Source of the DNA: Verrucomicrobiota bacterium
GTDB taxonomy: Bacteria > Verrucomicrobiota > Verrucomicrobiia > Limisphaerales > SIBE01
DNA: 37,024 bases
Assembly: GCA_016209525.1 (NCBI GenBank)
Contig: JACQWK010000131.1
Span: 1-37,024, forward strand
Direction: 5' to 3'
Position 1 is the stretch's first letter. The number at the start of each line of letters is the position of its first letter. The translations under genes and the position numbers were made by a program. Shown in pieces: positions 15,434 through 24,811 of this stretch. Below the pieces are notes generated by a model. The model was not told where the DNA came from. It did not search any database and saw nothing but the letters and a program-made list of their open reading frames with translations.

Positions 15434-16267
15434 ATGTCCAAAGCCCGTGTCATTTCCCTAATTCAAATGAAAGGAGGCGTGGGAAAGACGACCTGCGCCG
15501 TCAACCTCGCCGCTTACTTGGCCAAGGAACACAAGAGAAAGGTGCTGTTGATCGACTTCGATCCTCAGACCAATTCCTCCCTCAGCCTCATGAGCGAGGA
15601 CCGCTGGCGCGAGTGGGAGGAGCAGCACGGCACGATGGCCGATGTTTTGGAAGTTGACCACAAACGCAAGTCGGAGGAGGGTTTCAAGCTCAGCGATTGC
15701 ATCGTTCCAAACGTGGTGCCGGAGATTCCAGGTCTGGACCTGATTCCGAGCCATCTGAAGCTTACCTTTCTGGATTTGGATTTGGCCGCCCGGCCCGGAC
15801 GGGAGCGAATCTTTGGCCGCAAGGTGGAGAAGGTGCTTCACAATTACGACCTGGTCCTGTGCGACTGTCCGCCGAATTTGATGACCGCGACGCAGAACGC
15901 CCTCTATGCGAGCGACTGGTACCTGGTCCCGATGCAGCCGGATTTCCTGTCCTCGATTGGGTTGAGTCTCCTTCAGGATCGGCTCGGTTACCTGCGGAAG
16001 AGCCTGGAGTTTCAGATTCGCTGCTTAGGGGTGGTTTTCAGCCGGGTCCGGCGCCACATCCAATTCCATCAGGAAACGATGGAGCGTCTGAAGTCCGACA
16101 AAAGCTTCAAGCGGCTCTACTTTTTCAAGACGCTCATTCCGGAAAATATCACTTTGGGTGAAGCCCCCACGGAGGCGAAACCGATCAATCTCTATGATTC
16201 CTCCGCGCCCGGAGCGGAAGCGTTCAGCAACCTGGCGAAGGAGTTTCTTTCCAGACTGGAGCAGTGA
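15434..16267 (+). CDS. ParA-type ATPase, orphan
   Basis: A 277-residue member of the ParA/MinD P-loop family. It has the deviant Walker A KGGVGKTTCAVNLA with the signature Lys near residue 14, Walker A' LLIDFDPQTNSS, and Walker B-like LVLCDCPPNLM. Such ATPases move plasmids, chromosomes, chemotaxis clusters or other cargo using ATP-dependent DNA or membrane binding. No parB or other partner lies next to it, and there is no N-terminal HTH, so it is more like the small orphan ParA proteins than chromosomal Soj. The start codon directly follows a palindromic repeat and no Shine-Dalgarno is seen, which is odd. The cargo cannot be inferred. Confidence 0.85.
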   Translation: MSKARVISLIQMKGGVGKTTCAVNLAAYLAKEHKRKVLLIDFDPQTNSSLSLMSEDRWREWEEQHGTMADVLEVDHKRKSEEGFKLSDCIVPNVVPEIPGLDLIPSHLKLTFLDLDLAARPGRERIFGRKVEKVLHNYDLVLCDCPPNLMTATQNALYASDWYLVPMQPDFLSSIGLSLLQDRLGYLRKSLEFQIRCLGVVFSRVRRHIQFHQETMERLKSDKSFKRLYFFKTLIPENITLGEAPTEAKPINLYDSSAPGAEAFSNLAKEFLSRLEQ

Positions 16268-16282
16268 CAGACATGGCGATGC

Positions 16283-16319
16283 CTCCCTCTCCCAGCGGGA
16301 GAGTGCCGGCGTGAGGGAG
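16283..16319. repeat. REP hairpin after the ParA-like gene
   Basis: CTCCCTCTCCC (16283-16293) with inner partner GCGGGAGAG and outer partner GAGGGAG (16313-16319). It begins 16 bp past the ParA-like stop codon and belongs to the CCCTCTCCC family that also occurs inside the giant gene. It may act as a transcript end. Confidence 0.65.
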
Positions 16320-16349
16320 AATCGTTGACTCTGAATTCGGCGGTTCGAG

Positions 16350-16474
16350 CCCACGAAACACACGAAAGACACGAAAGGAGAAGTAATTCCAGCGAGTTTA
16401 GCGTTCACCCAGACGGTAAGCGGGGTGTATTTCAGAAGCGCTTCTATTGTCGTGTGATTCGTGTGTTTCGTGGG
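16350..16474. repeat. Inverted-repeat element with CACGAAA-type ends
   Basis: The 25-bp arm starting CCCACGAAACACACGAA at 16350 is matched by its reverse complement at 16450-16474 with two mismatches. The spacer is about 75 bp and non-coding. It is MITE-like and lies upstream of aroC. Confidence 0.8.
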
Positions 16475-16615
16475 AGTCCAAATGCTTTTTCAAGGTTGAC
16501 AAGTCCCGGCGCGACCGACTTCTTCGACGCGTTCCCGCATCACGCGATTTGCGGACGTTGAAGCTCCCGAGCAAGTCGATTTGACCTGAACCCGTTTTTC
16601 CCCCAACCTCAGTCC

Positions 16616-17701
16616 ATGGCGAATTCGTTTGGGCAACTTTTCCGCGTCACGACTTGGGGCGAATCCCACGGCGGAGGCGTGGGTGTGGTTGTGGACGGTT
16701 GTCCGCCGCGCCTTGGCTTGACCGAAGCTGATATCCAGCCGGACTTGGACCGCCGCCGGCCCGGCCAGTCCAAAATTGTGACGCCCCGCAAAGAGAGCGA
16801 CCAAGCGCAGATATTGTCCGGAGTCTTTGAGGGGAAGACGCTGGGCACGCCGATTTGCATGTGGGTGAAAAACGAAGACGCGCGTCCGGAGGCTTACGCG
16901 GAAATGGAGACCAAATTTCGGCCCTCGCACGCCGACTACACGTACTTCGCGAAATTCGGTATTCGGGACTGGAGGGGTGGGGGACGGACCAGCGCGCGTG
17001 AAACGGTCGGGCGCGTGGCTGCGGGCGCCATCGCAAAGAAGATTTTGCGCGAACGATTCGGCGTCGAAATCCTCGCTTACGTGAAGCAGGTTCAACGGAT
17101 CGTCGCGGAGGTCGATCCTGAGACCGTTCAGACCCAGGAAATTGAAGCGAACCCGGTTCGCTGCCCCGCTGCGGCGACCGCGGAGCAGATGATTCAGTTG
17201 ATTGAGGAGATGCGAAAAGCGGGCGACAGCGTGGGTGGAATTGTGGAAGGAGTGGCGCGCGGCGTTCCGCCGGGTTGGGGCGAACCCGTGTTCGACCGCC
17301 TGGAAGCCGACTTGGCCAAAGCCATGCTGAGTTTGCCGGCTTCGAAGGGCTTCGACATCGGGTCGGGATTCAACGGCATCTTGATGACCGGGACTCAGCA
17401 CAATGATCCGTTCCGAAGCAAAGATGGAAAAGTTTATACGACGACCAACCATTCGGGCGGCGTCCAAGGCGGCATTTCCAACGGCCAAACCATTTATTTC
17501 CGGGTCGCGTTCAAACCGGTGGCGACCGTGATGCACGAACAACAGACCGTGGACGTGGAGTTTCAGAACACGACGCTGAAGGCCCGCGGTCGTCACGACC
17601 CGTGCGTCTTGCCGCGCGCCGTGCCGATGGTCGAAGCGATGACGGCCCTGGTGCTCGTCGATCATGCGTTGCGGCATAGGGCGCAGTGCGGAGGTCCGTG
17701 A
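16616..17701 (+). CDS. aroC: Chorismate synthase
   Basis: A 361-residue enzyme converting 5-enolpyruvylshikimate-3-phosphate to chorismate, the last shared step of aromatic amino acid synthesis, using reduced FMN. Family signatures are clear: [19 protein letters not shown] at the N-terminus (catalytic His), the FMN/substrate-binding [17 protein letters not shown], and [20 protein letters not shown]. Later come [12 protein letters not shown] [22 protein letters not shown] and the C-terminal [17 protein letters not shown] with the second catalytic region. Length is normal. Start ATG 16616 gives the family N-terminus [18 protein letters not shown]. It stands alone rather than with other shikimate genes, preceded by an inverted-repeat element. 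Confidence 0.97.
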   Translation: MANSFGQLFRVTTWGESHGGGVGVVVDGCPPRLGLTEADIQPDLDRRRPGQSKIVTPRKESDQAQILSGVFEGKTLGTPICMWVKNEDARPEAYAEMETKFRPSHADYTYFAKFGIRDWRGGGRTSARETVGRVAAGAIAKKILRERFGVEILAYVKQVQRIVAEVDPETVQTQEIEANPVRCPAAATAEQMIQLIEEMRKAGDSVGGIVEGVARGVPPGWGEPVFDRLEADLAKAMLSLPASKGFDIGSGFNGILMTGTQHNDPFRSKDGKVYTTTNHSGGVQGGISNGQTIYFRVAFKPVATVMHEQQTVDVEFQNTTLKARGRHDPCVLPRAVPMVEAMTALVLVDHALRHRAQCGGP

Positions 17702-17793
17702 GGGTTGGCTGGATTGTGGCTGGCTCGGCGCTGGACGAAAGCGAAGGGCGGTAATCGGTCCGTATCGCCCGGTCATAGAGCGTCGATCTCGCA

Positions 17794-17924
17794 GCGCAGA
17801 TTCTCAATCTGCTGTTCCGCAGAATTGCATTCTGCGGACGCCTCGAATCGCCAGGCACTCTTTGGTTCTCGAACGTCCAGCCGAGTGCAACTCGGCGATA
17901 CGGCAGATTAGAAATCTGCGCTAC
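17794..17924. repeat. REP cluster, GCGCAGATT family
   Basis: GCGCAGATTCTCAATCTGC (17794 on) and CAGATTAGAAATCTGCGCTA (near 17904-17923) form the ends. Smaller palindromes CCGCAGAATTGCATTCTGCGG and CCGAGTGCAACTCGG lie inside. It lies between the convergent aroC and PQQ-dehydrogenase genes and may serve as their shared transcript end. The same family recurs at 36777-36887. Confidence 0.8.
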
Positions 17925-17943
17925 GAGGATCATGAACGCAGCC

Positions 17944-20900
17944 TCACTTGAGCGTCGCCAAAAACTCCAACAGATCAGCCACGTCCTGGGCAGTCATGCT
18001 TTGGAGGAGCAATTCGGGCATCGCGGAGATTTGTTGAGGTTCCAGACTCTTGACGTTGCTCCGCCGCACGCGAATTTCCAGGCTGTTCGGATCCTTCAGC
18101 ACGACCTCCTCTTCGGTGCGGTTCAGAAGAAATCCGTTGTAGGAAAGCTCATCCCTCGTCTCAAGCTGGTACGTGAGGTAGTTAGGATCGATGTTCTTCG
18201 AGGGGAAAAGGATGTTGTCCAGGATTTGGGCGCGGTCATACTTGGCCGCGATGTGGCTCAAGTCGGGACCGAAATCTCGACCCTGGCCTTTGATCCGGTG
18301 GCACTGCTGGCATTGGGAGGCTCCTTCCTGGAAGAAAATGCGCTCGCCGCGTCCGGCATCGCCTCGCAGCGCGAGAAGTTCATTGGGCTTAATCATTGCC
18401 CCAAGTTTCTTCGGCCGCCTCTCGTCGGGCAAAAAACGCTCAAAAAGGTCTCGCACTTGGTAGGCCGAGTGGCTGGCTGCTTTTTCGACCACGTCGTTTC
18501 GACGCCCAGGCAACAGGGAAGTGTTGCCTTGATCGACCGTGCTCAGCAGCGCCAAAGCGCCATTGGGCGTGGCGAGCAATCGGTTGATCTCCGAACGTCC
18601 ATCTCGGACCAGGCTCCACACCCATTTGAGCGATTCGGCGTTCGCCGCTCTGAGGTTTTCCGCAGCAGGGTCTTCCGTTTTGTCCTCGGAGAGTTCTTCC
18701 GGAAGCTGGGCGATCCAGTCGTGGATGAGTTTGGCGCCGGTGGTATCCACGAGCTGCGAACCGATATGAGGCATCCGTCCCTGTCCCGTGGTCAAGATCC
18801 GGTAGTAAAGCACCGAGCTGTAAGGATCGCCTGGAGTGATCACGTGCGCACCGGTGAGTCCGAGTGTGCCCTGAGACGGAAGCCGGCCGATGGCTTTCAT
18901 GTCCGCGAGCTTTGTGTCGTAATCAAGGTGCGTGACCACGGAACCGCCGGCACCTTCCCGGTGGCAGTGCGCGCAGTTGACGTGCAACCACGCGCGGGCG
19001 CGCTCCTCGAGTTTGGCCGACCGGGCGGCCCGGAGGTCCTCTCGATCCTGAGGTTGAGGAAGCTGTGTCGGCGACGAAGCCGCCGGTTGCGCGGTTTCCT
19101 CGGAATCAACACCCGTTTCGTAAGGATCATTGAATTTGGGGCGGGCACGCTCATCGAGTGGTTGATCGAAAAAGCCTAAGCGAGAGAAAGTGCGGAGTTG
19201 GTTCACTTCGGTGACAGCATCGTTGGGCCATGGCGCCGGCTTCGTCAGGATCGGCAAGCTGGCGCAGACCGGGTGGTTGGACTGGTACTGGACCGGACGG
19301 TTCAACTGCGGCGCCGTGAACGCGAGCGCGTAGTTCATCCATGGGTTATGGCATCGCAAACACTCGGCGCGGCCGTGGAACCTCCAAGCCTGTTTGCGAA
19401 TGCCGCCGGGTTCCGCCGGGTCTTTTACCTCGAAGATTCGGTCATCCCCCGCGGCGTCCACGAGGAAGGCCTCGGACTCGTCATCGTTCCAGCGATAGGT
19501 GTAGGCGTGCCAGTCGAGACCGTCGTAGTGGAGGACCTGGGTTTCCACCCGGCGCAAGGACTTCGTGTTGTCTTGTTCGGTCTGAAGGAACAGGGTCTTG
19601 GCGAGGACGGCGTTCGTGGGATAACGCCATTCGTTTTTGCTTTGGTAGAGCCACACGTTGGTCGCGCCGGTTTGAATGAATGAGTTCTCCGGCAGAGCCA
19701 CGAAGCGTTCGGCCAGGGCGTGGTCGGCCCACATTTCGGCGTTGATGAGAAACGGAATCACGCCCGGGGCAGGGAGGTGGTGTTGCACCGAATCAAACAG
19801 GCCGGTTTCACTCAGTTTTCGCGGAAACTGCGCGGAAGTGTCTGGCGTGGGGTTGGGCGCGAGGCGATAGATTCCTTGATTGTAATCCAAGATAAAAAGC
19901 TCGTCGGACGGATCTTCACCGAAGCAAATGATCTGCAAAGGCGTGTCCACAAGTTCCCGGAGCGAGGTGACTCTGTCTCCGTCGTTGCGCAAGGCCCAGA
20001 TCTTGCCCGTGACCCAGTCACCGTAAACGTAAGCGCCGGCGAGTTCCTTGAACCGCGATCCTCTATAAACGAATCCTCCGGTAATGGACGCCGCTTCAGA
20101 ATGGGGATGCGCTTTCATCGGCGGCAAGATGGGAGTCGGACCGCGTGGCCAATCGGGATGGATCGACTGAGGTCCCTCGACGATGCTCCAGCCGTAATTG
20201 CCTCCGCGCTGAATGCGAAAGACCAATTCCCACAACTCCCAGCCGACATCTCCAGCCCAAAGATCGCCGGACCTTTGATCGAAGCTCATCCTCCAAGGAT
20301 TCCGAAAACCGTAGGACCAAATCTCCGGACGAGTGCCGGGCAAGTTTGCGAAGGGATTGTCCGATGGGATGCGATACTTTCTGGCTTCGTCCGTGCGGTC
20401 CACATCGATGCGAAGAATCGCGGACAGCAGATCGCTGTTGTCTTGGCCCGTCTTCAAGGGATCCGGAGGATTTGGGCCCGCGCCGTCCCCGGTCGAGATG
20501 TAAAGATAACCGTCCGGCCCAAATTTGAGGCAGCCCCCGTTATGACCGCCGGAAAGCCAAGTAATTAGGATGCTCTCGCTTTTGAGTTCCAGTTTAGGAG
20601 GCTCCGTCCGGCTGACGGTAAATCGTGAGACTCGGCTCCCATCGGGAAGGTCCGATTTCAATACGTAGCAGATGTAGATGAAGCGGTTCTCTTGAAACTT
20701 CGGGTGGAACGTAAAGCCGTAAAGCTGCTCCATTCCCGAAATCTCCTGCTTCAAATCCGCGAGGAGATCGGTCGGTGCGCCGCCCGCGGTCGTCGGGAAG
20801 GAGAATATTCTGCCGCCCAGCTCAGCCACGAGGAGACGATCCGATCCGGGTAGTTGGGCCAGGTCCACGGCATTGCTGAACGCAAGCTTGGGAAAGAGAC

Positions 20901-21084
20901 GCTCGATGACGTAAGGCGATGGGGGCTCCGGTGAACCGAGAATCCGAGAAGTCGTCAAAGGAATTCGCTTTTCGATGCCGGGGGGAGGCTGCGGTTCAGC
21001 CGTGGTCGGCGCCGCGGCGATGCTATGGACTCCAACCGCCGTCAGATTCCACAGGGTCGCCAGGCAAATCATCCATCCTGACAT
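17944..21084 (-). CDS. PQQ-type sugar dehydrogenase fused to cytochrome c domains
   Basis: About 1,046 residues from ATG 21084, chosen because a GGAAA ribosome-binding site precedes it and a signal peptide follows (MSGWMICLATLWNLTAVGVH). Residues about 55-420 are a soluble glucose/sorbosone dehydrogenase beta-propeller (LLVAELGGRIFSF, GGHNGGCLKFGPDGYLYIST, GFRNPWRMSFD, GGNYGWSIVEG). Residues about 430-800 resemble the SO2930-type diheme cytochrome, with CLRCHNPW (about 574), CAHCHREGAGG (about 703) and GRMPHIGSQLVD. The C-terminus is the Planctomycete/Verrucomicrobial heme-binding domain with CQQCHRIKGQGRDFGPDLSH (about 925). It would oxidise sugars in the periplasm and pass electrons along three hemes. 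Substrate and electron acceptor are unknown. Confidence 0.85.
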   Translation of the reverse strand: MSGWMICLATLWNLTAVGVHSIAAAPTTAEPQPPPGIEKRIPLTTSRILGSPEPPSPYVIERLFPKLAFSNAVDLAQLPGSDRLLVAELGGRIFSFPTTAGGAPTDLLADLKQEISGMEQLYGFTFHPKFQENRFIYICYVLKSDLPDGSRVSRFTVSRTEPPKLELKSESILITWLSGGHNGGCLKFGPDGYLYISTGDGAGPNPPDPLKTGQDNSDLLSAILRIDVDRTDEARKYRIPSDNPFANLPGTRPEIWSYGFRNPWRMSFDQRSGDLWAGDVGWELWELVFRIQRGGNYGWSIVEGPQSIHPDWPRGPTPILPPMKAHPHSEAASITGGFVYRGSRFKELAGAYVYGDWVTGKIWALRNDGDRVTSLRELVDTPLQIICFGEDPSDELFILDYNQGIYRLAPNPTPDTSAQFPRKLSETGLFDSVQHHLPAPGVIPFLINAEMWADHALAERFVALPENSFIQTGATNVWLYQSKNEWRYPTNAVLAKTLFLQTEQDNTKSLRRVETQVLHYDGLDWHAYTYRWNDDESEAFLVDAAGDDRIFEVKDPAEPGGIRKQAWRFHGRAECLRCHNPWMNYALAFTAPQLNRPVQYQSNHPVCASLPILTKPAPWPNDAVTEVNQLRTFSRLGFFDQPLDERARPKFNDPYETGVDSEETAQPAASSPTQLPQPQDREDLRAARSAKLEERARAWLHVNCAHCHREGAGGSVVTHLDYDTKLADMKAIGRLPSQGTLGLTGAHVITPGDPYSSVLYYRILTTGQGRMPHIGSQLVDTTGAKLIHDWIAQLPEELSEDKTEDPAAENLRAANAESLKWVWSLVRDGRSEINRLLATPNGALALLSTVDQGNTSLLPGRRNDVVEKAASHSAYQVRDLFERFLPDERRPKKLGAMIKPNELLALRGDAGRGERIFFQEGASQCQQCHRIKGQGRDFGPDLSHIAAKYDRAQILDNILFPSKNIDPNYLTYQLETRDELSYNGFLLNRTEEEVVLKDPNSLEIRVRRSNVKSLEPQQISAMPELLLQSMTAQDVADLLEFLATLK

Positions 21085-21234
21085 TTTTTCCAGAGCATTT
21101 CCGAATCCGTTGACGGCGTAATTTCGAGGGCGCACAGGTATTGCGGAAGGTAACGCATGGCGACAAGGGAAGGCAAGCCGGAGTGAACCGTGAGCGTCGT
21201 CAAGGCACGGCGATTCAAGAATCCTACGAAGGGA

Positions 21235-21302
21235 GCGCGGGCAGCCTGCCCGCGCGCTTTTCTAATGGCTCGCCAGAACGGCGCGCGGACAGGAGTGTCC
21301 GC
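21235..21302. repeat. Two adjacent REP hairpins
   Basis: GCGCGGGCAGCCTGCCCGCGC at 21235-21255, followed on the plus strand by TTTTCT, and GCGGACAGGAGTGTCCGC at 21285-21302. The second lies just past the stop of the minus-strand pseudopilin gene. Either could end or stabilise transcripts. Confidence 0.7.
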
Positions 21303-21309
21303 CTTACGC

Positions 21310-22083
21310 TCACCGATACGGCTGGAAGAACTGGTCGATGTTGGTCTGTCCGCGCTGAATCGCGAGGACTTTCAGGTGCTTCATGTTCTCCACGTGGCCA
21401 TCGACCATGCCCACATTGATACGCCCATTGTGGACAACGAAAGTTCCCCCAGCCGCGCTGCCGCCCGGATGGAAACTCGCGTTGTGCATGGTTTTCGGAT
21501 CTTCGTTGAAGAGCAGAAGCTTTTGGCTTGGGTTGACGACCCTCGTAGTCAGCACGCCCTTGGGTGGATTCTCCGCTCCGTCGATGAAGTTGTTCATGCT
21601 GAAGTTCACGCGGAGCGCTCTTCCGATCAGGCCGGTGCTTGGACACCGATAGACAGGATAGGTGTTCGTCTGGTTCAAATCGACGGCGCCGCTGCCCAGA
21701 CGGATCTGCGGCTGGCCGGTCACGTAATTGAAAACGGAACCCGCTTCCGCGTGAAATCCATACGAAAGCGGCGGTTGGCTCCAATACCGCTGATTCGTCG
21801 TATCTCCGCTCGGTTGTCCGCCGAAGACCCAATCCGGCGGGAGATTGCGATCGATATCACCCGCCCACGGGAAATAATCCCTGCTGTCGTCCGCGTAGAT
21901 GAGCATGCCCGTCATCACCTGTCGCATGTTGTTTTTGCACACTGTGGAGCGGCCGCCTTCCTTCGCCTTGGAAAGCGCCGGCAACAGCATTCCGGCCAGA
22001 ATGGCGATGATCGCGATCACCACGAGCAATTCGATCAATGTGAAACCTCGCCGGCTTTGGATGAAGTATCGCTGTGTTTTCAT
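21310..22083 (-). CDS. Prepilin-type (type II secretion-like) pseudopilin, H-X9-DG family
   Basis: A 257-residue protein starting at ATG 22083, chosen because the leader is then short and normal ([20 protein letters not shown]). The cleavage/methylation motif [20 protein letters not shown] is followed by [20 protein letters not shown], typical of the large pseudopilin families of Verrucomicrobia and Planctomycetes. Near the C-terminus the sequence [14 protein letters not shown] has His followed by nine residues and then Asp-Gly, the H-X9-DG signature. Such proteins number in the dozens to hundreds per genome in this group and are mostly of unknown role; they are exported and N-methylated by a prepilin peptidase. 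The adjacent esterase-like gene is divergent, 137 bp away, and may share its regulatory region. Confidence 0.9.
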   Translation of the reverse strand: MKTQRYFIQSRRGFTLIELLVVIAIIAILAGMLLPALSKAKEGGRSTVCKNNMRQVMTGMLIYADDSRDYFPWAGDIDRNLPPDWVFGGQPSGDTTNQRYWSQPPLSYGFHAEAGSVFNYVTGQPQIRLGSGAVDLNQTNTYPVYRCPSTGLIGRALRVNFSMNNFIDGAENPPKGVLTTRVVNPSQKLLLFNEDPKTMHNASFHPGGSAAGGTFVVHNGRINVGMVDGHVENMKHLKVLAIQRGQTNIDQFFQPYR

Positions 22084-22220
22084 GGAAGCTTTCAGAGATT
22101 TTCCACTGTAACGAACGGAAACGCAACGCTCATATCTAAGCTCGTCTTCCAGCTCATTGATCTCTGTCAAGATGCTGTTTTTGCTTCGCGGAGCGACAGG
22201 ACGCAGGTAAAATCGCTCAT

Positions 22221-24458
22221 ATGACCACACTTTCGCCTTCAGCCTTCCGCCTCTTTCGACCCTTTGTCTCCCAAACTTTCCTGGCCGTATTGTTCGCCGG
22301 CGCCCTTCCGTGGCACTCCGTTTGCGGCGCACCGCGTGTCCTCGAGGCCGGCCGCGTCCCAAACGACGTTCGCCTTCAGCCCCCAAAAGATTTGGACGGT
22401 TATTTCCCGTTCAGACCGTCACCGACCACCGAAGCCTGGGCCCAGCGCGCCGAGCGAGTTCGACGCCAGATGCTGGTGTCCCAAGGCCTCTGGCCGATGC
22501 CGGCCAAGACGCCGCTCAACGCCGTGATCCATGGCCGGATCGAACGCGACACCTACACCGTCGAGAAAGTCTATTTCGAAAGCGCCCCGGGCTTTTTTGT
22601 CACCGGCAACCTCTATCGTCCAAGAGGAAGAAGCGGCAAATCGCCCGGTGTTCTTTGCCCCCATGGTCATTGGGCGAATGGCCGGTTCACGGATGCCGGG
22701 CTGGAGGGGGTGCACAGAGAGATCGTGATGGGTGGCGAGCGGTTTGAGGAAGGCGGGCGGAGTCCGCTCCAGGCGCGGTGTGTTCAGTTGGCGCGCATGG
22801 GCTGCGTCGTGTTTCACTATGATATGATCGGCTACGCGGACAGCCTGCAAATATCTTTCGAGATCGCTCACCGTTTTGCCAAGCAACGGACTGAGATGAA
22901 TTCGACCGAGGATTGGGGCCTGTTCAGCCCGCAAGCGGAGGCGAATTTGCAGAGCGTGATGGGGCTCCAATCCTTGAATTCGGTCCGCGTGCTGGATTTC
23001 CTGCTCGACCTGCCGGATGTCGATCCCGCGCGGATTGCTGTCACGGGAGCCAGCGGCGGCGGCACGCAGACGTTCATGGTTTGCGGAATGGACCCGAGAC
23101 CGACTCTGGCCTTTCCAGCCGTCATGGTTTCCACGGCTATGCAGGGGGGCTGCACGTGCGAGAACGCGAGCTTGCTCCGCGTCGGCACCGGGAATGTCGA
23201 ATTCGCCGCGCTGTTCGCCCCGAAACCGCTGGGGATGACCTCGGCGGAAGATTGGACGCGCGAGATGGCCACCAAAGGTTTCCCGGAATTGAAGCAGCAC
23301 TATGCCATGCACGCTGCGACGAACAATGTCATGCTCAAACGCGGCGACGGCTACTTTGGTCACAACTACAATTATCCGAGCCGCGCGGCCCTCTCCAGTT
23401 GGGCGAACAAGCATTTTAAGCTGGGCTACAAGGATCCGATCGTCGAGGAGGACTACAAACGCCTAACCGAAGCCGAAATGTCGGTCTGGAACGATCAACA
23501 CCCGAAACCTGCCGGCGGCCCGGATTTCGAGCGAAAACTTCTCCGGTGGTGGATGGAAGATGCGCAGAAACAATTGCAGCAAGCGCGACAATCTTCCGAG
23601 GAATTTAGGAAGATTTACGGCGGCGGGATTGATGTCGTCATCGGCCGCAGTCTGGCCGAGGTGGGTTCGGTGGAGTGGGACATGAAAGACAAGGCCGACC
23701 GTGGCCGTTACCTGGAGATGACCGGTTTGCTCCGCAACACGACGCACCACGAAGAACTGCCGATCGTTTTTCTGCATCCGAAAGAGTGGAACGGCCGGAC
23801 CGTGGTCTGGATTGACGAACACGGGAAATCCGGTTTATTCGCCGCCAGAGACGTTGGCTCTCGTCCAAAGCCCGAAATCCAGGAACTCCTTGATTCGGGC
23901 TCGACCGTCGTCGGTGTCGATCTGTTGTATCAGGGCGAATTCTTGGCCGATGGCCAGCCTGTATCCAGAACACGCCGGGTCAAGAACACGCGCGAGGCCG
24001 CGGCCTACACGTTCGGTTACAACCACACGCTCTTCGCTCAACGCGTTCACGATGTCCTCACGTTGGTTTCCTTCGTGAAAAACAACGAAAGGAAGTCTGA
24101 GCGAGTTGACTTGGTCGGCCTCGGAGGAGCCGGCCCATGGGTGGCCGCTGCCTGGGCGCAATCGGGCCGGGCGGTGGACCGGCTTGTCGTCGATACCGGA
24201 GGATTCCGATTCGCCAAGGTCGCCGACATTCACGACGTGAACTTCCTGCCTGGCGGCGTCAAGTATGGCGACTTGCCAGGGATGCTGGCGCTGGGCGCGC
24301 CCGGGAAATTGTGGCTGGCCGGCGAGGGCAAAGAGGCGCCTGAATTGGTTAACGCGGCTTACAAAGCCGAAAGCGCCCAGTCGAACCTGACTGTGTTTGC
24401 CGGCAGGGCGGAGCAAGCGCGCGCCGCGGTCGTCAAGTGGCTACTCGCAAAACAGTGA
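22221..24458 (+). CDS. Secreted alpha/beta hydrolase, acetylxylan esterase-like
   Basis: A 745-residue protein with a signal-like N-terminus ([20 protein letters not shown]). The alpha/beta-hydrolase core is visible: the strand and oxyanion region [15 protein letters not shown], a [11 protein letters not shown] strand, and the nucleophile elbow [13 protein letters not shown] with Ser near residue 278. The nearest named relatives are acetylxylan esterase/prolyl-oligopeptidase-like hydrolases. The second half (from about 440) resembles another alpha/beta fold ([42 protein letters not shown]), but there the nucleophile Ser is replaced (GLGGAG), so it is probably a non-catalytic duplicate. The substrate is likely an ester of plant or algal polysaccharide. 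The gene is divergent from the pseudopilin gene. Confidence 0.75.
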   Translation: MTTLSPSAFRLFRPFVSQTFLAVLFAGALPWHSVCGAPRVLEAGRVPNDVRLQPPKDLDGYFPFRPSPTTEAWAQRAERVRRQMLVSQGLWPMPAKTPLNAVIHGRIERDTYTVEKVYFESAPGFFVTGNLYRPRGRSGKSPGVLCPHGHWANGRFTDAGLEGVHREIVMGGERFEEGGRSPLQARCVQLARMGCVVFHYDMIGYADSLQISFEIAHRFAKQRTEMNSTEDWGLFSPQAEANLQSVMGLQSLNSVRVLDFLLDLPDVDPARIAVTGASGGGTQTFMVCGMDPRPTLAFPAVMVSTAMQGGCTCENASLLRVGTGNVEFAALFAPKPLGMTSAEDWTREMATKGFPELKQHYAMHAATNNVMLKRGDGYFGHNYNYPSRAALSSWANKHFKLGYKDPIVEEDYKRLTEAEMSVWNDQHPKPAGGPDFERKLLRWWMEDAQKQLQQARQSSEEFRKIYGGGIDVVIGRSLAEVGSVEWDMKDKADRGRYLEMTGLLRNTTHHEELPIVFLHPKEWNGRTVVWIDEHGKSGLFAARDVGSRPKPEIQELLDSGSTVVGVDLLYQGEFLADGQPVSRTRRVKNTREAAAYTFGYNHTLFAQRVHDVLTLVSFVKNNERKSERVDLVGLGGAGPWVAAAWAQSGRAVDRLVVDTGGFRFAKVADIHDVNFLPGGVKYGDLPGMLALGAPGKLWLAGEGKEAPELVNAAYKAESAQSNLTVFAGRAEQARAAVVKWLLAKQ

Positions 24459-24491
24459 ATGCCTTCGTAACCGCCGACGCGACATTCCCCA

Positions 24492-24758
24492 CCCTCTCCC
24501 AGCGGGAGAGGGCCGGGGCGAGAGAGAATCGTCGGCAAATCCCAACGCCTCCGACTTCTCCGGCGCGCTCACCCTCACCCTGATCCTCTCCCTCAAGGGA
24601 GGTACGTGTTTAGCGTGCGTAGCGCAGGCGTCCGCGCCTGCGGGTTTTGGCGCCGTCTCGGCGCCACTTTCGTCCCGAAAATGGCAGCGAGACGCTGCCG
24701 AAACTCGCAGCCGGGACGGTCGCGCTACCGAAGGCTAAACACGTAGCAAGGGAGAGGG
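24492..24758. repeat. Nested REP elements
   Basis: A first CCCTCTCCC...GGGAGAGGG hairpin starts at 24492. A second one (CCTCTCCCT at 24585 and its partner near 24749-24758) is split by an insert. The insert has inverted ends TACGTGTTTAGC (24603-24614) and GCTAAACACGTA (24734-24745), carrying further GC-rich palindromes. It looks like one repeat transposed into another. The spacer between genes (24459-24811) has no coding sign. Confidence 0.75.
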
Positions 24759-24811
24759 AACGACAAATGTGCCGTTTGAACTGCTCTTCCGGATAGTCCA
24801 CATTCCTTGCG

